43,951 bases of DNA from an uncultured Paraprevotella sp. Lineage in GTDB: Bacteria; Bacteroidota; Bacteroidia; Bacteroidales; Bacteroidaceae. Each line of letters opens with the position of its first letter. Position 1 is the first letter of the stretch. A program made the translations under genes and the position numbers. Positions 1 through 8,927 of the stretch are shown piece by piece. The DNA lies in NCBI GenBank assembly GCA_900546665.1, contig URDY01000024.1, positions 1 through 43,951 on the forward strand, read 5' to 3'. The notes under the pieces are model-generated. The model was not told where the DNA came from and searched no databases. It saw nothing but the letters and a program-made list of their open reading frames with translations.

Positions 1-147
1 ATGCAGCATATCCGACGGAAGAATCCCATTGCCCTGCGGGGCGTCAACCTGCAGGCTTTCGCCCGCGCCGTACTGGCTGCCGGAGTGGAACGGCGCCACA
101 CCAAAGAGGGCAACCGCTATCGGGTAGTGGAAATCAGAGAAGGATAA
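1..147 (+). CDS. C-terminal fragment of a VirE/DUF3874-like protein (5' end outside window)
   Basis: The frame is open from the first base of the window and stops at TAA 145-147, giving 48 residues rich in Arg. The ending, with 'RGVNLQAFARAVLAAGVER' followed by 'HTKEGNRYRVVEI', resembles the C-terminal DUF3874 winged-helix-like tail of the VirE/primase-helicase-like proteins common in Bacteroides. The ATG at position 1 may be internal, so the gene probably starts outside the window. The assignment rests on a short tail recalled from the family, so it is tentative. No function is claimed beyond possible DNA association. Confidence 0.4.
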   Translation: MQHIRRKNPIALRGVNLQAFARAVLAAGVERRHTKEGNRYRVVEIREG

Positions 148-393
148 AAATCAATGAAGTTCTTAAGGGCCAGAAAATAGATGTGTTATGACATATTTGT
201 CCTGTTTGAATATCTTTTATAGCCAAGCGGAAATCTGTGGCAAGTAGACCGCGATTATTAATGAATCAATCATTAAAATGTATTTTAACGTGAATCAATT
301 GACTGGCTATAAATGGGATTGCTTTAAACAGATTTCTGATTCTGGAAAAGACAGGCAAAGTCTTTACCTGTCTTCGTAATATCTGTAGTGTGT

Positions 394-1965
394 TTATGAA
401 GTTTGGACTTTCCAATCACAGATGGTTCCGGTGTCGGAAGAGAACGCAGCTCCGATTCTGAATATTTTTCGTGTGTCGGTTTGGTACTCTGTGGCGTATC
501 CTTTCTCTTCAATCTGCCTTAGTGCTTCTTCAGCCGTACCGTCCAGCTTGAACTCGAAGATATAGACGTATTGGGGTGTTTCAACGATGCAGTCCACCCG
601 TCCTTGGCTCTGTACTTTTTCAGTGTAAACAGTGTAGATGCTGACCAGTCTCATGATGAGGTAGAAGGTATACAGGAAATAGCGTTCGCGTTCCGGTTCG
701 TCTTCCTTTCTTCGCATGGTATAAGGGATGCTGGAGAGAAACGAAGTGAAGAGTTCACGCACGGTATCCGTGTCGCCTTTCCTTAGGGTGATGACCAGTT
801 TGCGTATCCATCCTGCGGTTTCCTCTTTAGGTTGCAGGTAGGCTCCAGCTACCATGGTGAGGAATCCGCTTTTGACTTCATTGTTGGGGAAATCCAGCAG
901 GAATGTGTTGAAATCCCTGTCATAGTCCTTGATGGTGAGGTATCCGCTCTGATAGATCATGGGCAAGGGGCGTTCAGTATCAGCCTTGTAATCGATGAAC
1001 TCCTCCATACCATAGTATTTTCCGGTCAGTTCGTTCATGTTTTCGTTGAAATGGGCGAGCAGGCGGATGAGGTAGGTGGGTGTGCCGGATCGGAACCAGT
1101 AGTCGTAGAGGCGATGGCTATCCAGTGCGTTAAGCAGACTGAACGGGTTGTAGATATCTGTCATTCTGTCGCTGAAATGATATCCGTCGTACTGCCGTTT
1201 CAACATTTGTTTCATTTCCTCCGGTGTACATCCCTGTTCCTCGGCCATTTCTGCAATGGGGTCTGTGAAATATCGTTCAATTTCTTCCTGTGTGATACCA
1301 CAGAGCGCTTCATAACGGGGGTCCATGCTGATGTCCTTAGGCTGGTTGAATCCGCTGAAGACGCTGACCTGTGAGAATTTGGTCACCCCTGTGAGCAGTA
1401 CGAACTGCAGGTGGCTGTCAGCTCCCTTGAAGACGGAATAGAACGCCTTGAGGATATTGCGGTGCCGGTCTTCGAGTGCGGGATCGAGGTCGAGCACATC
1501 GAGTATGGGCTTGTCGTATTCGTCCACGAGAACCACAGCGCGCCGGCCGGTCTGCCGGTGGGCGGTTTCGAGGATTTTGATAAACCGTCCTCCCAGATCA
1601 AGAAACTCTGTTTCGGATTTGAGGCCGTAAGCTGTTTCCCAGTCAGTGATGTAGCCGTTGAGCCTTTTCTCCAATACGCCTTCCTGTGTAAAGTCCGATC
1701 CGTTGAAGTCCACGTGGAAAACCGGATAAGTGTTCCATTCGGTTTCCAATTTTTCAATGTCCAGTCCCTTGAAGAGTTCCTTCCGTCCCAGGTAATAGTT
1801 TTCCAGGGTGGAGACCAGAAGGCTTTTCCCGAACCGCCTTGGTCGGCTCAGGAAATAGATATTGCCTTCGTGAGTCAGTTTATAAATCAATGCGGTTTTA
1901 TCCACATAGACGAAACCGTTTTCAATGATCTTTTCAAAACTTTGTATTCCGATTGGGTATTTCAT
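394..1965 (-). CDS. AAA-ATPase-like / PD-(D/E)XK nuclease protein (DUF1703 family)
   Basis: This 523-residue protein has the architecture of the Bacteroidetes-expanded AAA-ATPase_like plus PDDEXK_9 (DUF1703) family. The N-terminus 'PIGIQSFEKIIENGFVYVDK' is typical. A Walker A-like segment RPRRFGKSLL lies at about residues 41-50 and a Walker B segment VVLVDEYDKP at about 144-153. Near the C-terminus 'RVDCIVETPQYVYIFEFK' supplies the Asp and the E-x-K pair of a PD-(D/E)XK nuclease core. Length is normal for the family and no frame damage is seen. These genes are usually solitary and occur in many divergent copies per genome. Their cellular role is unknown, although an ATP-dependent nuclease activity is inferred from the motifs. 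It stands alone here, with about 175 bp to the next gene. Confidence 0.85.
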   Translation of the reverse strand: MKYPIGIQSFEKIIENGFVYVDKTALIYKLTHEGNIYFLSRPRRFGKSLLVSTLENYYLGRKELFKGLDIEKLETEWNTYPVFHVDFNGSDFTQEGVLEKRLNGYITDWETAYGLKSETEFLDLGGRFIKILETAHRQTGRRAVVLVDEYDKPILDVLDLDPALEDRHRNILKAFYSVFKGADSHLQFVLLTGVTKFSQVSVFSGFNQPKDISMDPRYEALCGITQEEIERYFTDPIAEMAEEQGCTPEEMKQMLKRQYDGYHFSDRMTDIYNPFSLLNALDSHRLYDYWFRSGTPTYLIRLLAHFNENMNELTGKYYGMEEFIDYKADTERPLPMIYQSGYLTIKDYDRDFNTFLLDFPNNEVKSGFLTMVAGAYLQPKEETAGWIRKLVITLRKGDTDTVRELFTSFLSSIPYTMRRKEDEPERERYFLYTFYLIMRLVSIYTVYTEKVQSQGRVDCIVETPQYVYIFEFKLDGTAEEALRQIEEKGYATEYQTDTRKIFRIGAAFSSDTGTICDWKVQTS

Positions 1966-2139
1966 GGGATAAACTGTTAATTTATGACTGTTCAGGATAG
2001 AAGTCTTTTTCAGTCTCCTTTTTGCAAAGATAGTGTAAACTGCGTGGAACTTAAAGTATAAACCGTTTTTTTTCGTGTATTCGGAATGTTTATTTTATTG
2101 ATGGAATTTTTATGTTTGACAGTCTGCTTCCGAAGTTTG

Positions 2140-3165
2140 TTATAGGTTTGCAGAAGCTGGAGAAAATCCGGTAATGTGGTTTATCTTTTCCAATTCCTCA
2201 TGACTGAATCGAGTGTGGCGGAGAGCCTTGAGATTGTCTTCCAGTTGACCGACCGAGCTTGCTCCGATAATGACCGAGGTGACGTTCTGGTCCTTAAGCA
2301 ACCATGCCAGGGCCATTTCGGCCAAAGTTTGTTCTCGCGTTTCCGCAATTTGTCGAAGTGCCAGAATACGGTTGTGGACTTCGTCTGTCAGCGTATCTTT
2401 TTTAAGGAAATGATTGTGTGCCATCCGTGAGTCATCGGGTATGCCATGGATATACCGGTCGGTCAGCAATCCTTGTGCAAGAGGTGAGAAGGCGACGAAA
2501 CCGGCTCCGTGATTCCGGGCATGGGTCAAAATGCCTTGTGATTCCACGTCGCGGGAGAATAGATTGTAGCGTCCTTGATAGACCAGACAGGGAACATCGT
2601 GCGTTTTCAGATACTGGTAGGCCACTTCTGCTTTATCCTTGGGGTATTTGGAAAGTCCTACATATAGCGCCTTGCCTTGACGGACAATATCCACAAGAGC
2701 CTGTAAGGTCTCCTCCAAAGGTGTTTCCGGGTCATAGCGGTGAGAATAAAATACATCAACGTAGTCGAGGTGCATCCTGCGGAGACTTTGGTCCAGACTG
2801 CTCATCAGGTGTTTGCGTGATCCCCAGTTGCCGTAAGGACCGGGCCACATGTCATGACCTGCTTTGGTAGAGATAAATAATTCGTCGCGATAAGGACTGA
2901 AAGATTTCTGCATCAGCAGGCCCAGCGTTTCTTCAGCCGAACCGTAAGATGGTCCGTAGTTATTGGCCAGGTCAAAATGAGTAATACCGTGGTCGAAAGC
3001 AAAATGAGTGATGGCCTTGGCATTGGCCAGTGAATTGACATCACCGAAGTTATGCCAGAATCCCAGGGAGATAGCAGGAAGAAGGATTCCGCTTTGGCCG
3101 CAACGTCGGTAAAGCATGCCGTTTTCATATCTGTCGGCAGCAGGTGAGTAGAGTGGTTCTATCAT
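2140..3165 (-). CDS. Aldo/keto reductase, YghZ-like (L-glyceraldehyde 3-phosphate reductase type)
   Basis: This 341-residue NADPH-dependent TIM-barrel oxidoreductase resembles the AKR14/YghZ group, which in E. coli reduces L-glyceraldehyde 3-phosphate and other aldehydes. The N-terminus 'YENGMLYRRCGQSGILLP' and 'LGFWHNFGD' are characteristic of the group. The catalytic Asp and Tyr lie in 'HFDLANNYGPSYGSAEE', the Lys is expected in 'LFISTKAGHDMWPGPYG', and the His is in 'DVFYSHRYDPETPLEET'. The cofactor-phosphate loop near the C-terminus is 'VIIGASSVGQLEDN'. Length is normal and the frame is intact. The gene appears monocistronic. The physiological substrate cannot be read from the sequence. 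Confidence 0.9.
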   Translation of the reverse strand: MIEPLYSPAADRYENGMLYRRCGQSGILLPAISLGFWHNFGDVNSLANAKAITHFAFDHGITHFDLANNYGPSYGSAEETLGLLMQKSFSPYRDELFISTKAGHDMWPGPYGNWGSRKHLMSSLDQSLRRMHLDYVDVFYSHRYDPETPLEETLQALVDIVRQGKALYVGLSKYPKDKAEVAYQYLKTHDVPCLVYQGRYNLFSRDVESQGILTHARNHGAGFVAFSPLAQGLLTDRYIHGIPDDSRMAHNHFLKKDTLTDEVHNRILALRQIAETREQTLAEMALAWLLKDQNVTSVIIGASSVGQLEDNLKALRHTRFSHEELEKINHITGFSPASANL

Positions 3166-3283
3166 GGCATAAATGAGTTTAAGGATATTGCTTTTGCAAA
3201 TTTAGTCTATTTTTCTGAAACGGAAATATAAACTGACGCTGATTACTGGTCCGGACTGGAATCTGAAAAACAGAAGCAGCCGG

Positions 3284-3336
3284 ATAGAAAAAAGATGGCC
3301 ATTCCGTAATGCCGGGGCTGACGGAATGACCATCTT
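3284..3336 (-). terminator. Intrinsic terminator downstream of the thioredoxin gene
   Basis: A long hairpin is formed by AAGATGGCCATTCCGT (3292-3307) and ACGGAATGACCATCTT (3321-3336), with a 13-nt loop. In the minus direction the stem runs into a T-rich tract (the complement of gatagaaaaaag). It fits a Rho-independent terminator for the leftward thioredoxin gene that ends at 3399. Confidence 0.8.
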
Positions 3337-3398
3337 ATCAGACAGAATATCCGTAAACGGTCTGTCGTGTGCGGTTTAAGATTGTCTTATACTTATGA

Positions 3399-3878
3399 TT
3401 ATTTCTTGAGAAGGAAATTCTCAATGATATTCTTGAGTTCCGGTTTGGGCTGGGCACCCATGATTACCTGAGGATCACCTTTCATCGGAATAAAGAGTAT
3501 TGTAGGGATACTGCGGATTCCAAATGCACCGGCCAGTTCCTGTTCGTTTTCGGTATTGACCTTGTATACTACGATATCATCCTTATATTCCTTGGCCAGT
3601 TCTTCGAGTATAGGTGCAACCATCTTGCAAGGGCCGCACCAGCTGGCGTAAAAGTCTACAATGGCCGGTTTGTCGCCCAGGTATTTCCATTCCTTGGGGT
3701 TGGATTCATAATCAACAACCTTTTTAAGGAATTCTGACTTTGTCAATTCGATACAGGCTTTGTCCGAATTCTGATTGGCTTTAGTATTGGCAGCATTGAC
3801 CTTTTGACCGGTGAAAAGCTGGATGGCAGTAAAGGCGCATACAGCAATGATGAGTACAATAAGAAGAATCTTGTTCAT
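3399..3878 (-). CDS. Exported thioredoxin-fold protein with CGPC active site
   Basis: This 159-residue protein has an N-terminal hydrophobic segment (residues 2-23, ILLIVLIIAVCAFTAIQLF), an uncleaved anchor or signal peptide, so the thioredoxin domain should face the periplasm. The redox motif WCGPCK is at about residues 80-85 and the cis-proline loop is 'IRSIPTILF'. A spacer of about 40 residues separates the anchor from the fold. It could reduce or exchange disulfides of envelope proteins, and its partner is not evident from the neighbours. It is transcribed leftward between metG and the aldo/keto reductase and has its own terminator. Among thioredoxin-like proteins in this window it keeps a complete CxxC, unlike the DUF4369 protein at 7895-8908. 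Confidence 0.9.
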   Translation of the reverse strand: MNKILLIVLIIAVCAFTAIQLFTGQKVNAANTKANQNSDKACIELTKSEFLKKVVDYESNPKEWKYLGDKPAIVDFYASWCGPCKMVAPILEELAKEYKDDIVVYKVNTENEQELAGAFGIRSIPTILFIPMKGDPQVIMGAQPKPELKNIIENFLLKK

Positions 3879-4098
3879 AATCGTCTTTTTAAAGTGAATT
3901 GTCTGTTTAATTTTTTTGTTTTCGGTAGCAAATATCTATAATATTTTCTATAAAAACAAGTTTCCATTGGAAATAAATAATAAAGATAACGAATTTTAGA
4001 TTTTATTGAGATGTCTTTTTATTTTGTGATTTCTGTGGGTTTATTTGTCGGGAGATATCCCGGTTTGGGAAGGCCGTCAGGCCTTATGGTTAAGAAGA

Positions 4099-4137
4099 AA
4101 GACGGATATAAACCCTGTCAGAGTTTGATATCCGTCT
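4099..4137 (-). terminator. Hairpin terminator downstream of metG
   Basis: AAGACGGATATAAAC (4099-4113) pairs with GTTTGATATCCGTCTT (4122-4137) with one mismatch. On the minus strand the stem is followed by CTTTCTTCTT. It lies about 40 bp past the metG stop and likely ends the metG transcript. It may act in both directions. Confidence 0.65.
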
Positions 4138-4174
4138 TATTCTCATTATTTATAACAGGATGCTGATTAGTTGT

Positions 4175-6214
4175 TTATCCAACTTCAGATCCTGGTTTTA
4201 CTTCGCGGTCCACAGTAATGACGCTGAGTGAACCGTCATTGTTGACGGCAGACAGAATCATACCCTGACTTTCGATGCCTTTGAGTTTGCGCGGGGCCAG
4301 ATTGGCGATGAAACAAACCTGTTTGCCGACCAGTTCTTCCGGTTTGTAGAATTTGGCAATACCGCTGACAATGGTACGGTTTTCCAGTCCGTCGGCAATC
4401 TTGAAGCAAAGCAGTTTGTCAGCTTTGGGAACCTTGGTACATTCCAGAACAGTACCTACGCGAATATCCAGTTTCTCAAAATCTTCAAAAGGTATGTTTT
4501 CGCGTATCGGGTTGGCTTTATAATTAGCTTCCTTGTTGGCTTTCTTTGTATCTAGCAATTTCTGTACCTGGGCTTCAATCACATCATCTTCGATTTTCTC
4601 GAAGAGCAGTTCAGGTTTGTTGAGCTGATGTCCCGGTTTGAGCAGTTCGGTAGAGCCGAGTTGGTTCCATTCGAATTCCTGCATATTGAGCATCTGTCGC
4701 AGTTTCTCACTGCTGAACGGCAAGAACGGTTCGAAAGCAATGGCCAGATTGGCTGTCAGCTGAAGTGAGATATAGATAATGGTCTTAACCCGTTCAGGAT
4801 CGGTTTTGATAACTTTCCAAGGTTCGCAGTCGGCGATGTATTTGTTACCGATGCGGGCCAGATTCATGGCTTCTTTCTGAGCATCACGGAATTTGAATAC
4901 ATCGAGCAGTTCCTCTACCTTAACTTTCACGTCCTTGAATTCGTTAAGGGTTTCCTTGTCATAATCGGTCAACTCACCGCATTCGGGTACAACACCGTTG
5001 TAGTACTTCTGGGTCAGCTGGAGGGCGCGGTTGACAAAGTTACCGTAGACGGCTACAAGCTCATTGTTGTTGCGTGCCTGGAAATCCTTCCAGGTGAAAT
5101 CATTGTCCTTGGTTTCTGGCGCATTGGCTGTCAGTACATAGCGCAGAACGTCCTGTTTGCCGGGGAAGTCGCGCAGGTATTCATGAAGCCATACGGCCCA
5201 ATTGCGTGAAGTGGAGATTTTGTCGCCTTCCAGATTAAGGAACTCGTTGCTGGGGACGTTGTCTGGCAGGATATAGCTGCCTTCTGCTTTCAGCATGGCA
5301 GGGAATACGATACAGTGGAATACGATGTTGTCTTTTCCGATGAAGTGGATCAGACGTGTTTCGGGATCTTTCCACCATTTTTCCCAAGAATCGGGAAGAA
5401 GCTCCTTGGTGTTGCTGATATAGCCGATAGGTGCATCGAACCAGACATAGAGCACTTTGCCCTCAGCACCTTCAACGGGTACCGGAATACCCCAGTCGAG
5501 GTCACGGCTTACGGCACGTGGCTGAAGTCCCATGTCGAGCCAGCTCTTGCACTGTCCGTATACGTTGTTACGCCATTCCTTGTGATTTTCGAGAATCCAT
5601 TCGCGCAGCCAGGGCTCATGCTTGTCGAGGGGCAGATACCAATGCTTGGTTTCGCGCATGACTGGCTGTGAACCGCTGATGGCACTCTTCGGATTGATCA
5701 GTTCAGTAGGAGAGAGTGAAGTTCCGCACTTTTCACATTGGTCGCCATAGGCACCTTCTGCATGGCAGTGAGGACATTCACCGGTGATATAGCGGTCGGC
5801 CAGGAAAGTCTTGGCTTCTTCGTCGTAATATTGCATGGACGTTTTCTCGATGAATTCGCCTTTGTCATAAAGCTTGCGGAAGAAGTCAGAAGCTGTCTGA
5901 CGGTGAATGTCTGAGGATGTACGGCCATAGACATCGAATGAAATGCCGAATTCCTTGAAAGAGTCTTTGATAAGCGTATGATAGCGGTCGACGATATCTT
6001 GTGGCGTGACGCCTTCCTTGCGTGCGCGGATGGTGATGGGCACGCCATGTTCGTCAGAACCGCCGATAAAGAGTACGTCTTCTTTCTTCAAACGAAGATA
6101 ACGTACATAAATGTCTGCCGGGACATAAACACCGGCCAAGTGACCGATATGCACAGGCCCGTTGGCATAGGGGAGGGCTGATGTGACGGTCGTTCTTTTG
6201 AATTTCTTCTCCAT
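4175..6214 (-). CDS. metG: Methionyl-tRNA synthetase
   Basis: This enzyme charges tRNA-Met with methionine in the cytoplasm. Starting at ATG 6214 ('[20 protein letters not shown]') the protein has 679 residues. The class I signature HIGH is at 22-25 and the KMSKS-type loop appears as KISTS at about 332-336. Four zinc-binding Cys are spaced CPHC...CEKC at 147, 150, 160 and 163. A C-terminal EMAP/tRNA-binding (Trbp111-like) domain begins near '[17 protein letters not shown]', which is the dimerising appendage found in many bacterial MetGs. An in-frame ATG at 6244 would add ten polar residues, but the promoter at 6252-6282 would then give an almost leaderless message, so the 6214 start is preferred. 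The gene sits downstream of the YifB-type gene with about 110 bp between them. Confidence 0.97.
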   Translation of the reverse strand: MEKKFKRTTVTSALPYANGPVHIGHLAGVYVPADIYVRYLRLKKEDVLFIGGSDEHGVPITIRARKEGVTPQDIVDRYHTLIKDSFKEFGISFDVYGRTSSDIHRQTASDFFRKLYDKGEFIEKTSMQYYDEEAKTFLADRYITGECPHCHAEGAYGDQCEKCGTSLSPTELINPKSAISGSQPVMRETKHWYLPLDKHEPWLREWILENHKEWRNNVYGQCKSWLDMGLQPRAVSRDLDWGIPVPVEGAEGKVLYVWFDAPIGYISNTKELLPDSWEKWWKDPETRLIHFIGKDNIVFHCIVFPAMLKAEGSYILPDNVPSNEFLNLEGDKISTSRNWAVWLHEYLRDFPGKQDVLRYVLTANAPETKDNDFTWKDFQARNNNELVAVYGNFVNRALQLTQKYYNGVVPECGELTDYDKETLNEFKDVKVKVEELLDVFKFRDAQKEAMNLARIGNKYIADCEPWKVIKTDPERVKTIIYISLQLTANLAIAFEPFLPFSSEKLRQMLNMQEFEWNQLGSTELLKPGHQLNKPELLFEKIEDDVIEAQVQKLLDTKKANKEANYKANPIRENIPFEDFEKLDIRVGTVLECTKVPKADKLLCFKIADGLENRTIVSGIAKFYKPEELVGKQVCFIANLAPRKLKGIESQGMILSAVNNDGSLSVITVDREVKPGSEVG

Positions 6215-6251
6215 CGTCGTTGTCTGTTTATTGTTTTTCGTCAATTTTCTG

Positions 6252-6282
6252 CAAAGTTACGAAAAAGCAGAGACATGCCCAA
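6252..6282 (-). promoter_or_regulatory. Bacteroidetes-type promoter for metG
   Basis: On the minus strand a TTG box (6282-6280) is followed after 20 nt by TAACTTTG (6259-6252), matching the Bacteroides sigma-ABfr -33/-7 pattern TTG-N19-21-TAnnTTTG. Transcription would start near 6246. That gives a leader of about 30 nt to ATG 6214 and argues against the upstream ATG 6244. Confidence 0.65.
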
Positions 6283-6353
6283 GATGGACAGAATATTTCT
6301 GTGGGAGAATGTTGTAAGGGAAAAGGATCCGGATCAGATGCAGATAAAGCCGT

Positions 6354-7892
6354 TTATTCACCCCAATTGCTGCGGTCGAGATTTCGGTATCCGATAGCTT
6401 CGGCCAGATGGATGTTCCGTATTTTTTCACTGTTGTCCAGATCTGCAATGGTGCGGGCTACTCTCAGTATCCTGTCGTAGGCACGGGCTGAAAGTTGCAG
6501 CCTGTTCATGGCAAGACGCAGCATTTCCGTACCTTCCGCATCCGGTTCCGCATACTGACGGATCAGACGGCTGGTCATCTGCGCGTTGCAGTGGATGCCT
6601 TGCAAGCCGTTATACCGCTGTTCCTGTATTTTTCGGGCGCGGATGACTCTTTCGCGGATGGCAGCACTGCTTTCGCCTGGAGCGGAGCGTGACAGTTCAT
6701 CGAATGACAATGGGGTGATTTCTATCTGAAGGTCTATACGGTCAAGAAGAGGGCCGGAGATCTTGTGGAGATAACGGTGGATCTGTCCGGGAGTGCAGAC
6801 ACATGCCTTGGTCGGGTGGTTGTAGTAACCACACGGACAAGGGTTCATGGATGCTACGAACATGAAAGAGCAGGGGTAGGTAATGCTGTATTTGACCCGT
6901 GAAATATTGATGAAACGGTCCTCTAGCGGTTGGCGGAGAACTTCCAGTACGGTACGGGAGAATTCTGGCAGCTCGTCGCAGAAAAGTACGCCGTTATGGG
7001 CCAGACTGACTTCGCCAGGTTGTGGATTGGCACCTCCACCTACAAGGGCTATCTGTGAGATGGTGTGATGAGGGGAACGGAAGGGGCGTTGGGCAATCAG
7101 TGAACTTTCTTTGTTCAGTTTTCCCGCTACGGAATGGATCTGTGTGGTTTCCAGGCTTTCTGATAGTGAAAGGGGAGGAAGTATGGATGGCAGACGTTTG
7201 GCCATCATGGATTTGCCGCTTCCCGGCGGGCCTATCATGATGACATTGTGTCCGCCTGCGGCTGCCACTTCAAGGGCACGTTTGACGTTTTCCTGTCCTT
7301 TCACGTCAGCAAAGTCATAGTCGAAGTGGTTTTGCTGATTGAAGAATTCGGTCCGGGTGTCAATGACAGTCGGTGTAAGTCCTTCTTCATCGTTCAGAAA
7401 CCTTATGACTTCTCCGATGTGCCGGGCACCGTATACTTTCAGCTTGTTGACAACGGCAGCTTCGCGTACGTTCTGTTCGGGAACAATCAGGCCTTCAAAT
7501 CCTTTCTCGCGTGCTTTGATGGCTACGGGAAGAGCTCCTTTGATGGGTTGCAGGCTTCCGTCGAGACTCAGTTCGCCGATGAACATGTAGCGTTCGAGTT
7601 TGTCTGTTTTGATTTTCTCATCTGTAGCCAGAATACCTAGTGCAATGGGCAGATCATATCCCGCTCCTTCCTTGCGGATATCGGCAGGAGCCATATTGAC
7701 TATGATTTGTTTGCTTGGGAAGCGGAATCCGCTGTTGGTTATGGCAGCGATGATGCGTTCGTGGCTTTCCTTTACGGCATTGTCCGGCAACCCGACGAGG
7801 TAGAACTTGATGCCTCGGGATGAGTTGACTTCTATGGTTACGGGAATGGCGCTCAAGCCTTGTACTGCTGCTCCATACACTTTGACGAGCAT
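6354..7892 (-). CDS. YifB family Mg-chelatase-like AAA+ ATPase
   Basis: This 512-residue protein is of normal length for the YifB/ComM-related family. The N-terminal half is the Lon-protease-S5-like domain ('LVGLPDNAVKESHERI', 'IVNMAPADIRKEGAGYDL'). The AAA+ chelatase domain has a Walker A GPPGSGKS at about 221-228, the 'RPFRSPHHTIS' segment, and the Walker B/sensor 'GVLFCDELPEF'. A Cys cluster 'NPCPCGYYNHPTKACVC' follows, typical of this family. ComM-type members promote branch migration during natural transformation, but the role of Bacteroides YifB is not established. The gene starts 2 bp after the stop of the DUF4369 gene, so the two are very probably co-transcribed. Confidence 0.93.
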   Translation of the reverse strand: MLVKVYGAAVQGLSAIPVTIEVNSSRGIKFYLVGLPDNAVKESHERIIAAITNSGFRFPSKQIIVNMAPADIRKEGAGYDLPIALGILATDEKIKTDKLERYMFIGELSLDGSLQPIKGALPVAIKAREKGFEGLIVPEQNVREAAVVNKLKVYGARHIGEVIRFLNDEEGLTPTVIDTRTEFFNQQNHFDYDFADVKGQENVKRALEVAAAGGHNVIMIGPPGSGKSMMAKRLPSILPPLSLSESLETTQIHSVAGKLNKESSLIAQRPFRSPHHTISQIALVGGGANPQPGEVSLAHNGVLFCDELPEFSRTVLEVLRQPLEDRFINISRVKYSITYPCSFMFVASMNPCPCGYYNHPTKACVCTPGQIHRYLHKISGPLLDRIDLQIEITPLSFDELSRSAPGESSAAIRERVIRARKIQEQRYNGLQGIHCNAQMTSRLIRQYAEPDAEGTEMLRLAMNRLQLSARAYDRILRVARTIADLDNSEKIRNIHLAEAIGYRNLDRSNWGE

Positions 7893-7894
7893 GG

Positions 7895-8908
7895 TTATTC
7901 TAGCTTTAAGGTTTTCTTTATTTCCGGAAGGATTTCCTTTTCGAAATCACTTCCTGAACAGATGATTCTTTGATTCGGACCTACAAAAATGCAGTAGGGG
8001 ATAGTCGGCAGATTGTAACTGTTCACAATAGGGCTGTCCCATGCCAGATAGTCGCAATAACTGTCCCATGTGACACTGTCGTTGCGTTCGACCATTTCTT
8101 TTTTGCTCTTTTCCACATCCAGAGAGATGCTGACTATTTTCATTTTGTCAGAGGTAGTCCGGTTGAGCCGTTTTATGCGGAACAGCATGGTAGAACTGCT
8201 GCTTTCCCATGAAGCCCAGAAATTGAGTAACAGGTATTTGCCCTGAAAGTCAGAAGCCTGTATTTTTTTACCGTCTTCCAGTGTAAGTTTGAAATCGGGT
8301 AAAAGCTGACCTTTGGACAGACTGATTGATTTGCTGTTGATTTCCTTTTCCCATTTCTGAAGTTTGGGATTTTCGGAGTGTGCTTTCTTGATAGTCAGGA
8401 AATGTTTTCTGGTCTCTTCTTTGGAAGCTTTTTCATTGATCAGAAAATATTGTTCAAACAAATAAAGACTGACCGGTGATTCCGGACTCTTTTCTATGAA
8501 GTTGGCCGCAGCTTGCCGGATATCTTTTTCGTTCTTATCCTGATTTTCCAGGCGGAAAGCCGTCATTGCCTCGTTGGCTTCACTGCCGCTGACTTTGGTG
8601 GCTTTCAGATGACGTGCATCACCTGTAATCTTGATGTTCTCGCCTGGAGAAGCAAAAATAACCTGTTCGGAATAATTGGGATATAATAAATGGAAGACTA
8701 CGGGTTTGTCGATGTTTGCATCGTAACGGAACTGGCCTGCATTTATTTTGATGGTATCAGGTTTTTCACTGTATCCATCCATGCTGTATATATAGAATTC
8801 ACCCTGCTGCAGGTGTTCGAATTCTCCTTCAAGCCTGAACTGGCTTTGGGATCCTCCACAACTGAGCAGGGTGAAAACTGTGAATGTATAGAGAAATAAT
8901 CTCTTCAT
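7895..8908 (-). CDS. DUF4369 lipoprotein with thioredoxin-like domain lacking CxxC
   Basis: This is a 337-residue lipoprotein with lipobox LLSC and the acylated Cys at residue 17. Residues of about 24-120 look like the DUF4369 beta-rich domain common in Bacteroidetes. Residues of about 200-335 are an AhpC/TlpA-like thioredoxin fold ('LPDFKLTLEDGKKIQASDF', 'YLLLNFWASW', and cis-Pro 'LPTIPYCIF'). Where family members read WASWCxxC, this protein reads WASWESSSS (231-239), so both redox cysteines are missing and it cannot act as a dithiol oxidoreductase. It may be a structural or substrate-binding derivative. It lies 20 bp after the TPR lipoprotein gene and 2 bp before the YifB-type gene, as part of a leftward operon. 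Confidence 0.85.
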   Translation of the reverse strand: MKRLFLYTFTVFTLLSCGGSQSQFRLEGEFEHLQQGEFYIYSMDGYSEKPDTIKINAGQFRYDANIDKPVVFHLLYPNYSEQVIFASPGENIKITGDARHLKATKVSGSEANEAMTAFRLENQDKNEKDIRQAAANFIEKSPESPVSLYLFEQYFLINEKASKEETRKHFLTIKKAHSENPKLQKWEKEINSKSISLSKGQLLPDFKLTLEDGKKIQASDFQGKYLLLNFWASWESSSSTMLFRIKRLNRTTSDKMKIVSISLDVEKSKKEMVERNDSVTWDSYCDYLAWDSPIVNSYNLPTIPYCIFVGPNQRIICSGSDFEKEILPEIKKTLKLE

Positions 8909-8927
8909 CTACATGAATCTGTTCTTT

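Noticed and set aside
832..1980. Long plus-strand reading frames opposite the DUF1703 gene
   Set aside because: They mirror the codon structure of the clear minus-strand gene, show no recognisable protein features and have no promoter or start context.
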